Of a DNA stretch of 64,000 bases, positions 1 through 7,636 are shown in pieces; the stretch's first letter is position 1, and each line of letters opens with the position of its first letter. Source of the DNA: Mycobacterium sp. 852014-50255_SCH5639931 (GTDB lineage Bacteria; Actinomycetota; Actinomycetes; Mycobacteriales; Mycobacteriaceae); contig NZ_LZSV01000035.1 of the NCBI RefSeq assembly GCF_001665605.1, positions 248,001-312,000 of the forward strand, read 5' to 3'. The notes below the pieces were generated by a model. The model was not told the origin of the DNA. It searched no databases and saw nothing but the letters and a program-made list of their open reading frames with translations. The position numbers and the translations under genes were made by a program.

Positions 1-427
1 TCAGGCCCGCGGCCTCGGACAGCGCGAAGGAACTGCCCGCCATTGCGTGTTCGAGCGCCGAACTGAGCTGCCGGGCGGGCACCTCGATGATCGAGCCGCA
101 CTCGGTACATACGGCGTGGTGGTGCGGCGCGGTGGCCATCCCGTAGGTGGTGACACCGCCGTCGAGGGTCAACGGGTGCAGCACTCCCTGGCCGACCAGG
201 GTGGTCACCGTGCGATAGATGGTCGCCACGTCGGGAGCCTGGGCCCCGTGCGGCAGGCACGCCCGCACCCGCTTGTGGATCTCCGCCACCGGCAGATGGC
301 CGTCGACCGGCTCGAGCACCGCCAGCACCTGGATCCGCGACGACATGCGCCGCAGCCCCCGGGCGCGCAGGAGATCGCCGATCCGGGCGGTGGCGGACGG
401 GTCCAGTGCCGGCGGCTTGGGCGTCAC
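1..427 (-). CDS. Fur-family metalloregulator, probably Nur-like (3' end outside window)
   Basis: The visible 142 residues read as a Fur-family DNA-binding repressor. They contain the winged-helix recognition segment APDVATIYRTVTTL and the histidine/cysteine motif PHHHAVCTECGSIIEVP, which in this family supplies the regulatory metal site and the first half of a structural zinc site. The C terminus lies beyond position 1. I chose the GTG at 427-425; the frame stays open upstream, so a slightly longer protein is possible. The gene is divergent from the nickel permease gene, and a Nur-type palindrome lies between them, so nickel is the most likely effector. The family call is firm; nickel specificity is an inference from context. 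Confidence 0.85.
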   Translation of the reverse strand, partial: MTPKPPALDPSATARIGDLLRARGLRRMSSRIQVLAVLEPVDGHLPVAEIHKRVRACLPHGAQAPDVATIYRTVTTLVGQGVLHPLTLDGGVTTYGMATAPHHHAVCTECGSIIEVPARQLSSALEHAMAGSSFALSEAAGL

Positions 428-503
428 CAGTTCAGTGTCGCGCCGCCGCGGTGGGCGCGCCAGCTTTCGGCCGAATTCGCCCTGCACCGGCCCCCGGGAT
501 TCC

Positions 504-518
504 TGCAACCTACTTGCA
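504..518. promoter_or_regulatory. candidate Nur (nickel-Fur) operator
   Basis: TGCAA-CCTAC-TTGCA is a perfect 5-5-5 inverted repeat in the divergent control region between the Fur-family gene and nicT. It matches the published Streptomyces coelicolor Nur box (tTGCaa-N5-ttGCAA) at the core positions. It lies 80 bases upstream of the nicT start and 77 bases from the regulator start, so one site could control both promoters. This is a match to a known consensus, not proof of binding. Confidence 0.6.
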
Positions 519-597
519 TCTGGCTGACGACGGCACATACAGTCGTGCGGGTTGCTCCGTTCCATGCCCGATGCTGGAAGGACCCTGGAGGAACCCA

Positions 598-1713
598 GTG
601 GTCAGTACTGAGTTCGGTCGGCGCCCGTCATGGACGACCAGGCTGCGCAGCGCCCTGACACCGGCGGAGTGGGGGCGGCTCGCATCGATGTCGGCGATCA
701 TCGTCGCGCTCCACGTGGTCGGTTGGTTCGCCCTGGTGGCCTTCGTGGCCCCGGCGCAATTCAGCTTGGGCGGCAAGGCATTCGGGGTCGGCGTCGGGTT
801 GACGGCCTACACCCTGGGAATGCGGCACGCGTTCGACGCCGACCACATCGCCGCCATCGACAACACCACCCGCAAGCTGATGAACGACGGGCAGCGGCCG
901 CTCGCGGTCGGATTCTTCTTCTCGCTGGGCCATTCCACGGTGGTCTTCGCGCTGGCGGTCCTGCTGGCGTCCGGGGTCAAGACGTTCGTGGGACCGGTCC
1001 GCGACGACTCCTCGAAGCTGCATCACTACACGGGACTGATCGGCACGGGCGTCTCCGGTGTGTTCCTCTATGCGATCGCCCTCCTCAACGTCGTCGTGCT
1101 GGTGGGCATCCTGCGGGTGTTCACGCGGGTCCGCCGCGGCGGCTACGACCCCGACACCGACGGGGCAGAACTGGAACGGCACTTGGACAACCGGGGCCTG
1201 ATGAACCGATTACTCGGCCGCTTCACCAAATCGATCACCAAGTCATGGCACTCCTACCCCGTCGGGCTGCTGTTCGGGCTCGGGTTCGACACTGCCACCG
1301 AGATCGCGCTGCTGGTCCTGGCGGGCACCAGCGCGGCCGCCGGGTTGCCGTGGTACGCCATCCTGTGTCTGCCCGTGCTGTTCACCGCCGGCATGTGCCT
1401 CCTGGACACCATCGACGGCTCGTTCATGAACTTCGCCTATGGCTGGGCCTTTTCGAATCCGGTCCGCAAGATCTACTACAACATCACCATCACTGCGCTG
1501 TCGGTGGTCGTCGCGCTGCTGATCGGCAGCGTCGAACTACTCACCCTGTTCGCCGAGCAGTTCGGCTGGCGGGGCGCGTTCTGGAGCTGGATCGGCGGGC
1601 TGGACCTGGGCGCCGTCGGCTATTTCATCGTCGGCGCGTTCGTCGTCACCTGGGCGGTGGCGTTGCTCGTCTGGCGCTACGGGCGCCTCGAACAGAAGTG
1701 GACGTCGTCTTAG
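598..1713 (+). CDS. nicT: NiCoT-family nickel/cobalt permease
   Basis: High-affinity secondary transporter that brings Ni2+ (possibly also Co2+) through the cytoplasmic membrane. The TM2 signature of the family, H-x4-D-H, is present as RHAFDADHIAAIDNTTRKL with His77, Asp82 and His83. The other conserved blocks LGFDTATEIALL and GMCLLDTIDGSFMNFAYGWAF follow in the expected order, with about eight hydrophobic segments. The GTG at 598 was chosen because GGAGGAA lies at 587-593; this gives 371 aa, essentially the length of M. tuberculosis NicT (Rv2856). It stands first in the nickel/hydrogenase island and probably feeds HypA/HypB. A Nur-type palindrome upstream suggests repression by nickel. Confidence 0.95.
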   Translation: MVSTEFGRRPSWTTRLRSALTPAEWGRLASMSAIIVALHVVGWFALVAFVAPAQFSLGGKAFGVGVGLTAYTLGMRHAFDADHIAAIDNTTRKLMNDGQRPLAVGFFFSLGHSTVVFALAVLLASGVKTFVGPVRDDSSKLHHYTGLIGTGVSGVFLYAIALLNVVVLVGILRVFTRVRRGGYDPDTDGAELERHLDNRGLMNRLLGRFTKSITKSWHSYPVGLLFGLGFDTATEIALLVLAGTSAAAGLPWYAILCLPVLFTAGMCLLDTIDGSFMNFAYGWAFSNPVRKIYYNITITALSVVVALLIGSVELLTLFAEQFGWRGAFWSWIGGLDLGAVGYFIVGAFVVTWAVALLVWRYGRLEQKWTSS

Positions 1714-1806
1714 AACCGCGAACCCGGAGAGCGGCTGCGCATCCCGGGCCGTCGGTGTAGAACAGTGCTCATGAGCCTCGCTGCGGCCGGACGCCGGTGA
1801 TCGGCT

Positions 1807-2142
1807 GTGCATGAGCTGTCGCTGTGCGAAGCGATCGCCGGTGTGGTCAAGACGCATGCCGACGGTCGGCACGTCGACGTCGTGCGCGTGCGGATCGGGG
1901 CGCTGCGCCAGGTGGTGCCCGAGTCGCTGTCGTTCTGCTGGACGCTCGTGCGGGACGCCGAGGACATGCCCGGCGCCGAGCTGGAACTCGAGTGCGTCGG
2001 CGCCGAGGTGCGCTGCCGCGCGTGCGGCCGGCACTCGGAGATCACGTCGGCCTGGTCGATCTGGTGTCCCGAGTGTGACAGCTCCGACGTCGAGGTGTTG
2101 CGCGGCAACGAATTCTTGGTGACGTCGTTGGACGTCTCGTGA
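1807..2142 (+). CDS. hypA: hydrogenase nickel-incorporation protein HypA
   Basis: HypA hands nickel to the hydrogenase large subunit together with HypB. The 111-aa protein begins MHELSLCEA; His2 and Glu3 are part of the family's nickel site, which fixes the start at the GTG at 1807. Two Cys-x2-Cys pairs (CRAC and CPEC, about residues 72-95) form the structural zinc site. The next gene, hypB, begins 28 bases downstream, so the two are almost certainly cotranscribed. Confidence 0.95.
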   Translation: MHELSLCEAIAGVVKTHADGRHVDVVRVRIGALRQVVPESLSFCWTLVRDAEDMPGAELELECVGAEVRCRACGRHSEITSAWSIWCPECDSSDVEVLRGNEFLVTSLDVS

Positions 2143-2170
2143 AACTGGCCCGCTCCGAACGGATTTGACT

Positions 2171-2941
2171 ATGGGTAGATTTCATCGGCATGACGACGGG
2201 ACCGTGCACACCCACGAGCACGGCGACCCGGATCACCGGCACGGCGATCACGGCCAATACCAGACCGGCAAGCAGCGGGTCGACGTGCTGGAGGCGATCT
2301 TCGCGGAGAACGACCTGCTCGCCGACGCCAACCGCGCGGCGTTCGAGAGCAGTGGGGTGCGCACCCTCAACCTGATGAGCTCGCCGGGATCGGGCAAGAC
2401 GACCGTCCTGCAGGCCACGCTTGACGAGCTCGCCGGCGAGCTTGCCATCGGGGTGATCGAGGGCGACATCGCCACCGACCTGGACGCGGCGAAGCTCAGC
2501 GGTCGAGGCGCCCAGGTGTCACTGCTCAACACCAGCAACGGTTTTGGCGGCGAGTGCCACCTCGACGCGCCGATGGTGAACCGCGCACTGCCGGGTCTCG
2601 ACCTGCCCGCGCTGGACCTGGTGATCATCGAGAACGTCGGTAATCTGGTCTGCCCGGCCGAGTTCGACGTGGGCGAGCACGCCAAGGCCATGGTCTACTC
2701 CGTGACCGAGGGCGAGGACAAGCCGCTGAAGTACCCGGTGATGTTCCGCTCGGTGGATGTGGTGTTACTCAACAAGATTGACTTGGTTCCGTACCTCGAC
2801 GTCGATGTCGACGAGTACATCGCCCACGTGCGCAAGGTCAATGCGACGGCGACGATCCTGCCGCTCAGTGCGCGGACCGGGGCGGGGATGGGCGCTTGGT
2901 TCGGCTGGCTGCGACGATTCGCCGCGGACGCGCCGGCCTGA
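2171..2941 (+). CDS. hypB: hydrogenase nickel-incorporation GTPase HypB
   Basis: GTPase that drives nickel insertion into the hydrogenase large subunit. It has a Walker A motif (SSPGSGKTT, about residues 70-78), the metal-binding ECHLDAP segment and the G4 motif NKIDL. Residues 5-27 are histidine-rich, with eight His interspersed with Asp and Gly, as in HypB proteins that also store nickel. I chose the ATG at 2171 (256 aa); an in-frame TTG two codons upstream has no better ribosome site. It follows hypA and is separated by 229 bases from the hydrogenase structural genes, so hypAB may be a separate transcript. Confidence 0.95.
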   Translation: MGRFHRHDDGTVHTHEHGDPDHRHGDHGQYQTGKQRVDVLEAIFAENDLLADANRAAFESSGVRTLNLMSSPGSGKTTVLQATLDELAGELAIGVIEGDIATDLDAAKLSGRGAQVSLLNTSNGFGGECHLDAPMVNRALPGLDLPALDLVIIENVGNLVCPAEFDVGEHAKAMVYSVTEGEDKPLKYPVMFRSVDVVLLNKIDLVPYLDVDVDEYIAHVRKVNATATILPLSARTGAGMGAWFGWLRRFAADAPA

Positions 2942-2951
2942 CGGTCCGCTC

Positions 2952-2968
2952 TTGCAAGGCTTTCGCAT
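2952..2968. promoter_or_regulatory. weak second Nur-like site
   Basis: TTGCAA-GGCTT-TCGCAT has the spacing of a Nur box, with one mismatch in the right half-site core. It lies just after hypB and about 200 bases before the hydrogenase small-subunit gene. It is well upstream of the promoter-like TTGACA site, which lowers confidence that it is a working operator. Confidence 0.3.
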
Positions 2969-2971
2969 GAT

Positions 2972-3008
2972 CTCGGGGCATCGGCGCGGCCGACGATTGC
3001 TCCCCGAG
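2972..3008 (+). terminator. stem-loop after hypB
   Basis: CTCGGGG (2972-2978) pairs perfectly with CCCCGAG (3002-3008). Between them TCGGC (2981-2985) pairs with GCCGA (2989-2993), giving a long GC-rich hairpin. There is no U-tract, as is common for mycobacterial terminators. It may end the hypAB transcript, or be a leader structure if hypAB and hhyS are cotranscribed. Confidence 0.4.
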
Positions 3009-3060
3009 CGGCGCGAAAGTGTATGCAACGGTTGTCTAACTACTTGGTACCGCAGAGACG

Positions 3061-3089
3061 TTGACACGCTGGGCGGTGAAGAGTAGACC
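3061..3089 (+). promoter_or_regulatory. candidate promoter of the hydrogenase operon
   Basis: TTGACA at 3061-3066 is a perfect -35 hexamer. TAGACC at 3084-3089, after a 17-base spacer, is a moderate -10. The site is about 80 bases upstream of the small-subunit ATG and downstream of the hairpin that follows hypB. Assignment is by consensus only. Confidence 0.4.
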
Positions 3090-3170
3090 CAGAAATTAGC
3101 GCTGCGCAAGTGGGCCGACGGTCGACTCCGGTGGCGCAGGGGCCTCAGCCCGGCCCCGGAAAGCTGCAGC

Positions 3171-4226
3171 ATGCCAACAGAAGCAGCAGTCAAAGCGGAA
3201 GAAACATTGATTCATGTCCTATGGATTAATGCGGGGCTCAGTTGTGATGGCGATTCGGTGGCGTTGACTGCCGCCACCCAACCCACGATCGAGGAGATCG
3301 CCCTGGGGGCTCTACCGGGGCTTCCGAAGGTCGCCGTGCACTGGCCGCTCATCGATTTCGAGTGCGGACCCAGCGGAGGGGCGGACGATTTCCTGTCGTG
3401 GTTCTTCAAAGCCGATCGCGGCGAGCTCGAACCGTTCGTGCTCGTCGTCGAGGGATCGATCCCCAACGAGAAGATCAAGGAGGAGGGCTACTGGTGCGGG
3501 TTCGGCAACGACCCGGCCACCAACCAGCCGATGACCACCAGCGAGTGGCTCGACCGGCTGACGCCCAAGGCCACCGCGGTCGTCGCGGTCGGGACCTGCG
3601 CCACCTACGGCGGCATCCACGCCATGGCCGGTAACCCGACCGGGGCGATGGGGGTGCCCGACTACCTGGGGTGGGACTGGAAGAGCAAGGCCGGCATTCC
3701 CATCGTGTGCGTGCCCGGTTGCCCGATCCATCCCGACAACCTGTCGGAGACGCTGACCTACCTGCTCTACATGGCGACCGGTCAGGCGCCGATGATCCCG
3801 CTCGACGACGCGCTGCGCCCCGCGTGGTTGTTCGGCGCCACCGTGCACGAGGGTTGCGACCGGGCCGGATACTACGAGCAGGGCGACTTCGCCACCGAAT
3901 ACGGATCGCCGAAATGCATTGTCAAGCTTGGCTGTTGGGGTCCGGTGGTCAAATGCAACGTGCCCAAACGGGGATGGATCAACGGTGTCGGCGGTTGCCC
4001 CAACGTCGGTGGGATCTGCATCGGCTGCACGATGCCGGGATTCCCCGACAAGTTCATGCCGTTCATGGACGAACCGCCGGGCGGCAAGGTTTCGACGACC
4101 GCCGTGGGCCTGTACGGAACCGTGATTCGCAATCTGCGGGGCATCACGTCGCGCACCGTCGACAAGGAACCGCGGTGGCGCCACAACGGTAACCAACTCA
4201 CCACCGGAGCGCGCCGCACCTGGTAG
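3171..4226 (+). CDS. hhyS: group 1h [NiFe]-hydrogenase small subunit
   Basis: Electron-transferring subunit with three Fe-S clusters. The N-terminal proximal-cluster motif is SCDGDS: Cys25 is followed three residues later by Asp28 where most hydrogenases have Cys. This CxxD pattern is characteristic of group 1h/5 actinobacterial-type enzymes, in which the cluster is 3Cys-1Asp ligated. Further ligand regions follow: GTCATYGG, VPGCPIHPDN, HEGCDR and the Cys-rich stretch from KLGCWGP to CIGCTMPG. There is no Tat signal peptide and no C-terminal membrane helix, so the protein should stay on the cytoplasmic side. It is 351 aa and the large-subunit gene begins 80 bases downstream. The Huc (group 2a) alternative is ruled out by the large-subunit motifs. 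Confidence 0.93.
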   Translation: MPTEAAVKAEETLIHVLWINAGLSCDGDSVALTAATQPTIEEIALGALPGLPKVAVHWPLIDFECGPSGGADDFLSWFFKADRGELEPFVLVVEGSIPNEKIKEEGYWCGFGNDPATNQPMTTSEWLDRLTPKATAVVAVGTCATYGGIHAMAGNPTGAMGVPDYLGWDWKSKAGIPIVCVPGCPIHPDNLSETLTYLLYMATGQAPMIPLDDALRPAWLFGATVHEGCDRAGYYEQGDFATEYGSPKCIVKLGCWGPVVKCNVPKRGWINGVGGCPNVGGICIGCTMPGFPDKFMPFMDEPPGGKVSTTAVGLYGTVIRNLRGITSRTVDKEPRWRHNGNQLTTGARRTW

Positions 4227-4262
4227 GTCACCTACTGGGTGGGCGCGCTTCGTTCTCAAATC

Positions 4263-4278
4263 TGAGCTCTCGAGCTCA
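4263..4278 (+). promoter_or_regulatory. small hairpin between hhyS and hhyL
   Basis: TGAGCT-CTCG-AGCTCA is a perfect six-base inverted repeat in the 80-base gap between the two subunit genes, just before the hhyL ribosome site. It could affect mRNA stability or the subunit ratio; nothing further can be said. Confidence 0.3.
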
Positions 4279-4306
4279 AGAGCCCACAGCGGGAAGAAGA
4301 AGTGCG

Positions 4307-6106
4307 ATGACAACCATCATTCCGGAGCCCACCCACGCCAAGCGGGAACCCGGCCAACTGGTCGACATGGCCTGGGACCCCATCACCAGGATCGTGGGCA
4401 GCTTGGGCATCTACACCAAGATCGACTTCGAGAACCGCGAAGTCGTCGAGTGCCACAGCACCTCGTCGATCTTTCGCGGCTACTCGATCTTCATGAAGGG
4501 CAAGGATCCTCGCGACGCCCACTTCATCACCAGCCGCATCTGCGGGATCTGCGGTGACAACCACGCGACCTGCTCGTGCTACGCGCAGAACATGGCGTAC
4601 GGCGTCAAGCCACCGCACCTCGGCGAGTGGATCGTCAACCTCGGTGAGGCCGCGGAATACATGTTCGACCACAACATCTTTCAGGAGAACCTGGTCGGCG
4701 TGGACTTCTGCGAGAAGATGGTGTCCGAGACCAACCCGAGTGTGCTTTCGCTCGCCGAGAAGACGCCCGCGCCTCAGGCCGACGCCCACGGGTACCGGAC
4801 GATCGCCGACATCATGCGGTCGCTCAACCCGTTCACCGGCGAGTTCTACCGCGAGGCGCTGGCCGTCAGCCGCTGGACGCGAGAGATGTTCTGCCTCATG
4901 GAGGGTCGCCACGTGCACCCGTCCACGCTGTACCCCGGTGGGGTCGGCACCGTCGCGACGATTCAGCTGATGACCGACTACATGACCCGGCTGATGCGGT
5001 ACGTGGAGTTCATGAAGAAGGTCGTGCCCATGCACGACGACCTGTTCGACTTCTTCTACGAGGCGCTACCCGGTTACGAGAAGGTCGGGCTGCGCCGCAC
5101 CCTGCTCGGCTGCTGGGGCTCCTTCCAGGACCCCGAGGTGTGCAACTTCGCATACAAGGACATGGAGCGCTGGGGCAACGCCATGTTCGTGACCCCGGGC
5201 GTGGTGGTCGACGGCAAACTGCTCACCCACTCGCTGGTGGACATCAACCTCGGCATCCGGATCCTCTTGGGCAGTTCGTATTACGACGACTGGACCGAGC
5301 AGGAGATGTTCGTCAAGACCGATCCCCTGGGCAACGCGGTGGACCGGCGCCACCCGTGGAACCAGCACACCAACCCGCACCCGCAGAAGCGGGACATGGA
5401 CGGCGGCAAGTACAGCTGGGTGATGTCGCCGCGCTGGTTCGACGGCAAGGACCACCTGGCGCTGGACACCGGCGGTGGCCCGCTGGCCCGGTTGTGGTCG
5501 ACCGCGCTGGCCGGCCTGGTCGACATCGGCTACGTCAAGGCGACCGGCAACAGCGTCAAGATCAACCTGCCCAAGACCGCGCTCAAGGGTCCGGTCGAGT
5601 TCGAATGGAAGGTGCCCAAATACGGCAGCAACACCATCGAGCGCGACCGGGCGCGCACCTACTTCCAGGCCTACGCTGCGGCGTGCGCGTTGTACTTCGC
5701 CGAGAAGGCGTTGACCGAGATCCGTGCCGGCCGCACCAAGACGTGGGAGAAGTTCGACGTGCCCGACGAAGCCATCGGGTGCGGCTTCACCGAGGCGGTG
5801 CGCGGCGTGCTCAGCCACCACCTGGTGATCCGGGACGGCAAGATCGCCAACTACCACCCGTACCCGCCCACCCCGTGGAACGCCAACCCGCGCGACAGCT
5901 ACGGCACGCCCGGGCCGTACGAGGACGCGGTGCAGGGTCAACCGATCTTCGAGGAGAACAGCCGGGAGAACTTCAAGGGCATCGACGTCATGCGCACGGT
6001 GCGCAGCTTCGATCCGTGCCTGCCCTGCGGTGTGCACATGTACCTGGGCAAAGGCAAGACCCTGGAGAGACTGCACACGCCAACTCAGTCACCCGTCGGG
6101 GAGTGA
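4307..6106 (+). CDS. hhyL: group 1h [NiFe]-hydrogenase large subunit
   Basis: Catalytic subunit holding the NiFe(CN)2CO centre for oxidation of H2 at trace (atmospheric) levels. The N-terminal nickel motif is SRICGICGDNHATCSCYAQN (Cys79, Cys82) and the C-terminal one is DPCLPCGVH (Cys571, Cys574). The context of the first motif is that of HhyL and not of Huc-type (group 2a) enzymes. A 22-residue tail follows His577 and should be removed by the maturation peptidase encoded at 9747-10256 once nickel is inserted. Length is 599 aa, usual for group 1h. The NifU-like gene starts 4 bases after the stop codon. Confidence 0.95.
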   Translation: MTTIIPEPTHAKREPGQLVDMAWDPITRIVGSLGIYTKIDFENREVVECHSTSSIFRGYSIFMKGKDPRDAHFITSRICGICGDNHATCSCYAQNMAYGVKPPHLGEWIVNLGEAAEYMFDHNIFQENLVGVDFCEKMVSETNPSVLSLAEKTPAPQADAHGYRTIADIMRSLNPFTGEFYREALAVSRWTREMFCLMEGRHVHPSTLYPGGVGTVATIQLMTDYMTRLMRYVEFMKKVVPMHDDLFDFFYEALPGYEKVGLRRTLLGCWGSFQDPEVCNFAYKDMERWGNAMFVTPGVVVDGKLLTHSLVDINLGIRILLGSSYYDDWTEQEMFVKTDPLGNAVDRRHPWNQHTNPHPQKRDMDGGKYSWVMSPRWFDGKDHLALDTGGGPLARLWSTALAGLVDIGYVKATGNSVKINLPKTALKGPVEFEWKVPKYGSNTIERDRARTYFQAYAAACALYFAEKALTEIRAGRTKTWEKFDVPDEAIGCGFTEAVRGVLSHHLVIRDGKIANYHPYPPTPWNANPRDSYGTPGPYEDAVQGQPIFEENSRENFKGIDVMRTVRSFDPCLPCGVHMYLGKGKTLERLHTPTQSPVGE

Positions 6107-6110
6107 GGAG

Positions 6111-7013
6111 ATGGTGGATCGCCCGGAAACCCTTGACGACAGTGCGGCGCGTTGGCGCACAGCGGGCGATCGGATCCAGACCCTGCTGGATTCCTGCGCG
6201 GCGAGCGGGGCGGCCGCGCAGGAACGCGCGAGGGAGTTGGTCCGGGAAGTGGTCGGGCTCTACGGGGCCGGGCTGGAACGGATCATGCTGCTGGCTCAAG
6301 AGGGCTCCCGGGACGGACCAGGCCCGGGCCTGGCCGAGCGGCTGGCCACCGACGACCTGGTGGCCAGCCTGCTCCTCGTCCACGGCCTGCACCCCCACGA
6401 CGTGCACCGCAGGGTGTCCGACGCGCTCGACCGGGTGCGGCCGTACCTGGGCTCGCACGGTGGTGACGTCGACCTGATCGGAGTCGACGGCGATAGCGTG
6501 CGGCTCGCATTCACCGGCAGTTGCAAGAGCTGTCCGTCATCGGCGGTGACGCTGGAATTGGCGGTCCAGGACGCGGTGCGCGCCGCCGCGCCCGAGGTCT
6601 CGTCGATCGAGGTGGTGACCGCCGAATCCGCGCCCGGCCCGGCCGTGATACCCGCCGAATCCCTACTGGCCCATCTGCATTCGACGAGCTCGACCTGGTA
6701 CCCGGTACCCGAACTGGCCGAGCTGGAGCCCGGCGAGGTGGCGGGTTTCCTGGTGTCGGACACCCCGCTGGTGGTGTGCAGGATCGGCGACCTGCCGCTG
6801 GCCTACCGTGACCACTGTCCGGTGTGTGACGACTCGTTGGCGGGTGCACGACTGCGCGAGACGCTGCTGGGCTGCCCGCGCTGCGGCATGCAGTTCGACG
6901 TCGTCCACGCGGGTGCCGGCGCAGGCGGAACTCACCTCGAGCCGCTCCCCCTGCTGGTGCGCGACGGGGTGCCATCGGTAGCGCTGGCCGAACCGATGGG
7001 CGCCCCGGCATGA
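6111..7013 (+). CDS. hydrogenase-associated NifU-domain protein with a tetra-Cys Rieske-like domain (HhyE-like)
   Basis: Predicted Fe-S protein of 300 aa, probably the electron acceptor or adaptor of the hydrogenase. Residues about 100-165 match the NifU C-terminal domain with its CxxC pair (Cys138, Cys141). Residues about 205-295 resemble a small Rieske/ferredoxin-type domain: CPVC (236-239), then CPRCGMQFD (from 255). Both positions that hold His in a true Rieske site are not His, so the site is all-cysteine. Start: ATG 6111 or the adjacent GTG 6114, which is better spaced from GAGGAG. In M. smegmatis a NifU-type protein accompanies the Hhy hydrogenase. The stop overlaps the next start by four bases. 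Confidence 0.75.
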   Translation: MVDRPETLDDSAARWRTAGDRIQTLLDSCAASGAAAQERARELVREVVGLYGAGLERIMLLAQEGSRDGPGPGLAERLATDDLVASLLLVHGLHPHDVHRRVSDALDRVRPYLGSHGGDVDLIGVDGDSVRLAFTGSCKSCPSSAVTLELAVQDAVRAAAPEVSSIEVVTAESAPGPAVIPAESLLAHLHSTSSTWYPVPELAELEPGEVAGFLVSDTPLVVCRIGDLPLAYRDHCPVCDDSLAGARLRETLLGCPRCGMQFDVVHAGAGAGGTHLEPLPLLVRDGVPSVALAEPMGAPA

Positions 7014-7636
7014 CGACCCCGTACGAGGTCCTGACCCGCATCCGCAGCAACCGTGCGGCCCCCGAACCGGCCGGGGAGCGGTGTGAGATGTGCTCCGAAT
7101 CGATCGCTGACACCCATCAGCACGTGGTGAATGTGGCTGACCGCCAGCTCATGTGCGTATGCCGAGCCTGCTATCTGCTGTTCACCGACTCCCAGGCGGA
7201 GCTCCGCTACCGCGCCGTGCCCGACCGGTATCTGTCATTCCCGGGCTTCGCGCTGGATCGCCGCGCCTGGGAGGCGTTGCAGATCCCGGTGGGCGTCGCC
7301 TTCTTCTTCACGAACTCCGCACTCGGGCGCACCGTCGCCTTCTATCCCGGACCGGCCGGCGCCTGCGAATCCGAGCTCGCGCTGGACGTTTGGGACGCGC
7401 TCAGCGGCGCCGACGCCCGGGTGGGCCTGCTGGTCGACGACGTCGAGGCGCTGCTGGTCCGGGTCCCCGAATCCGGTGCGCCGCAGAGCTATCTCGTCCC
7501 CATCGACGCCTGCTACGAATTCGTCGGGCGACTGCGCATGCTGTGGCGTGGGTTCGACGGAGGGCAGGAGGCGCGCGAGTTCATCGACGGCTTCTTCTCC
7601 CACCTCGAAGCGCGCGCTGTGAGAACACCGCCATGA
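7010..7636 (+). CDS. uncharacterised hydrogenase-operon protein (DUF5947-like)
   Basis: 208 aa, function unknown. The N-terminal part has two paired cysteines, CEMC (25-28) and CRAC (51-54), likely a zinc or Fe-S ribbon. The remainder is a mixed alpha/beta domain without recognised catalytic residues. Both ends share ATGA overlaps with the neighbours, so it is translationally coupled inside the hydrogenase operon and probably serves enzyme assembly or electron transfer. The DUF5947 assignment is from memory of similar operon proteins and is uncertain. Confidence 0.7.
   Translation: MTTPYEVLTRIRSNRAAPEPAGERCEMCSESIADTHQHVVNVADRQLMCVCRACYLLFTDSQAELRYRAVPDRYLSFPGFALDRRAWEALQIPVGVAFFFTNSALGRTVAFYPGPAGACESELALDVWDALSGADARVGLLVDDVEALLVRVPESGAPQSYLVPIDACYEFVGRLRMLWRGFDGGQEAREFIDGFFSHLEARAVRTPP

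Noticed and set aside
3171-6106. Assignment to the Huc (group 2a) hydrogenase
   Set aside because: The large-subunit nickel motifs and the CxxD small-subunit motif fit group 1h; the Huc large subunit has a different sequence around the first CxxC.
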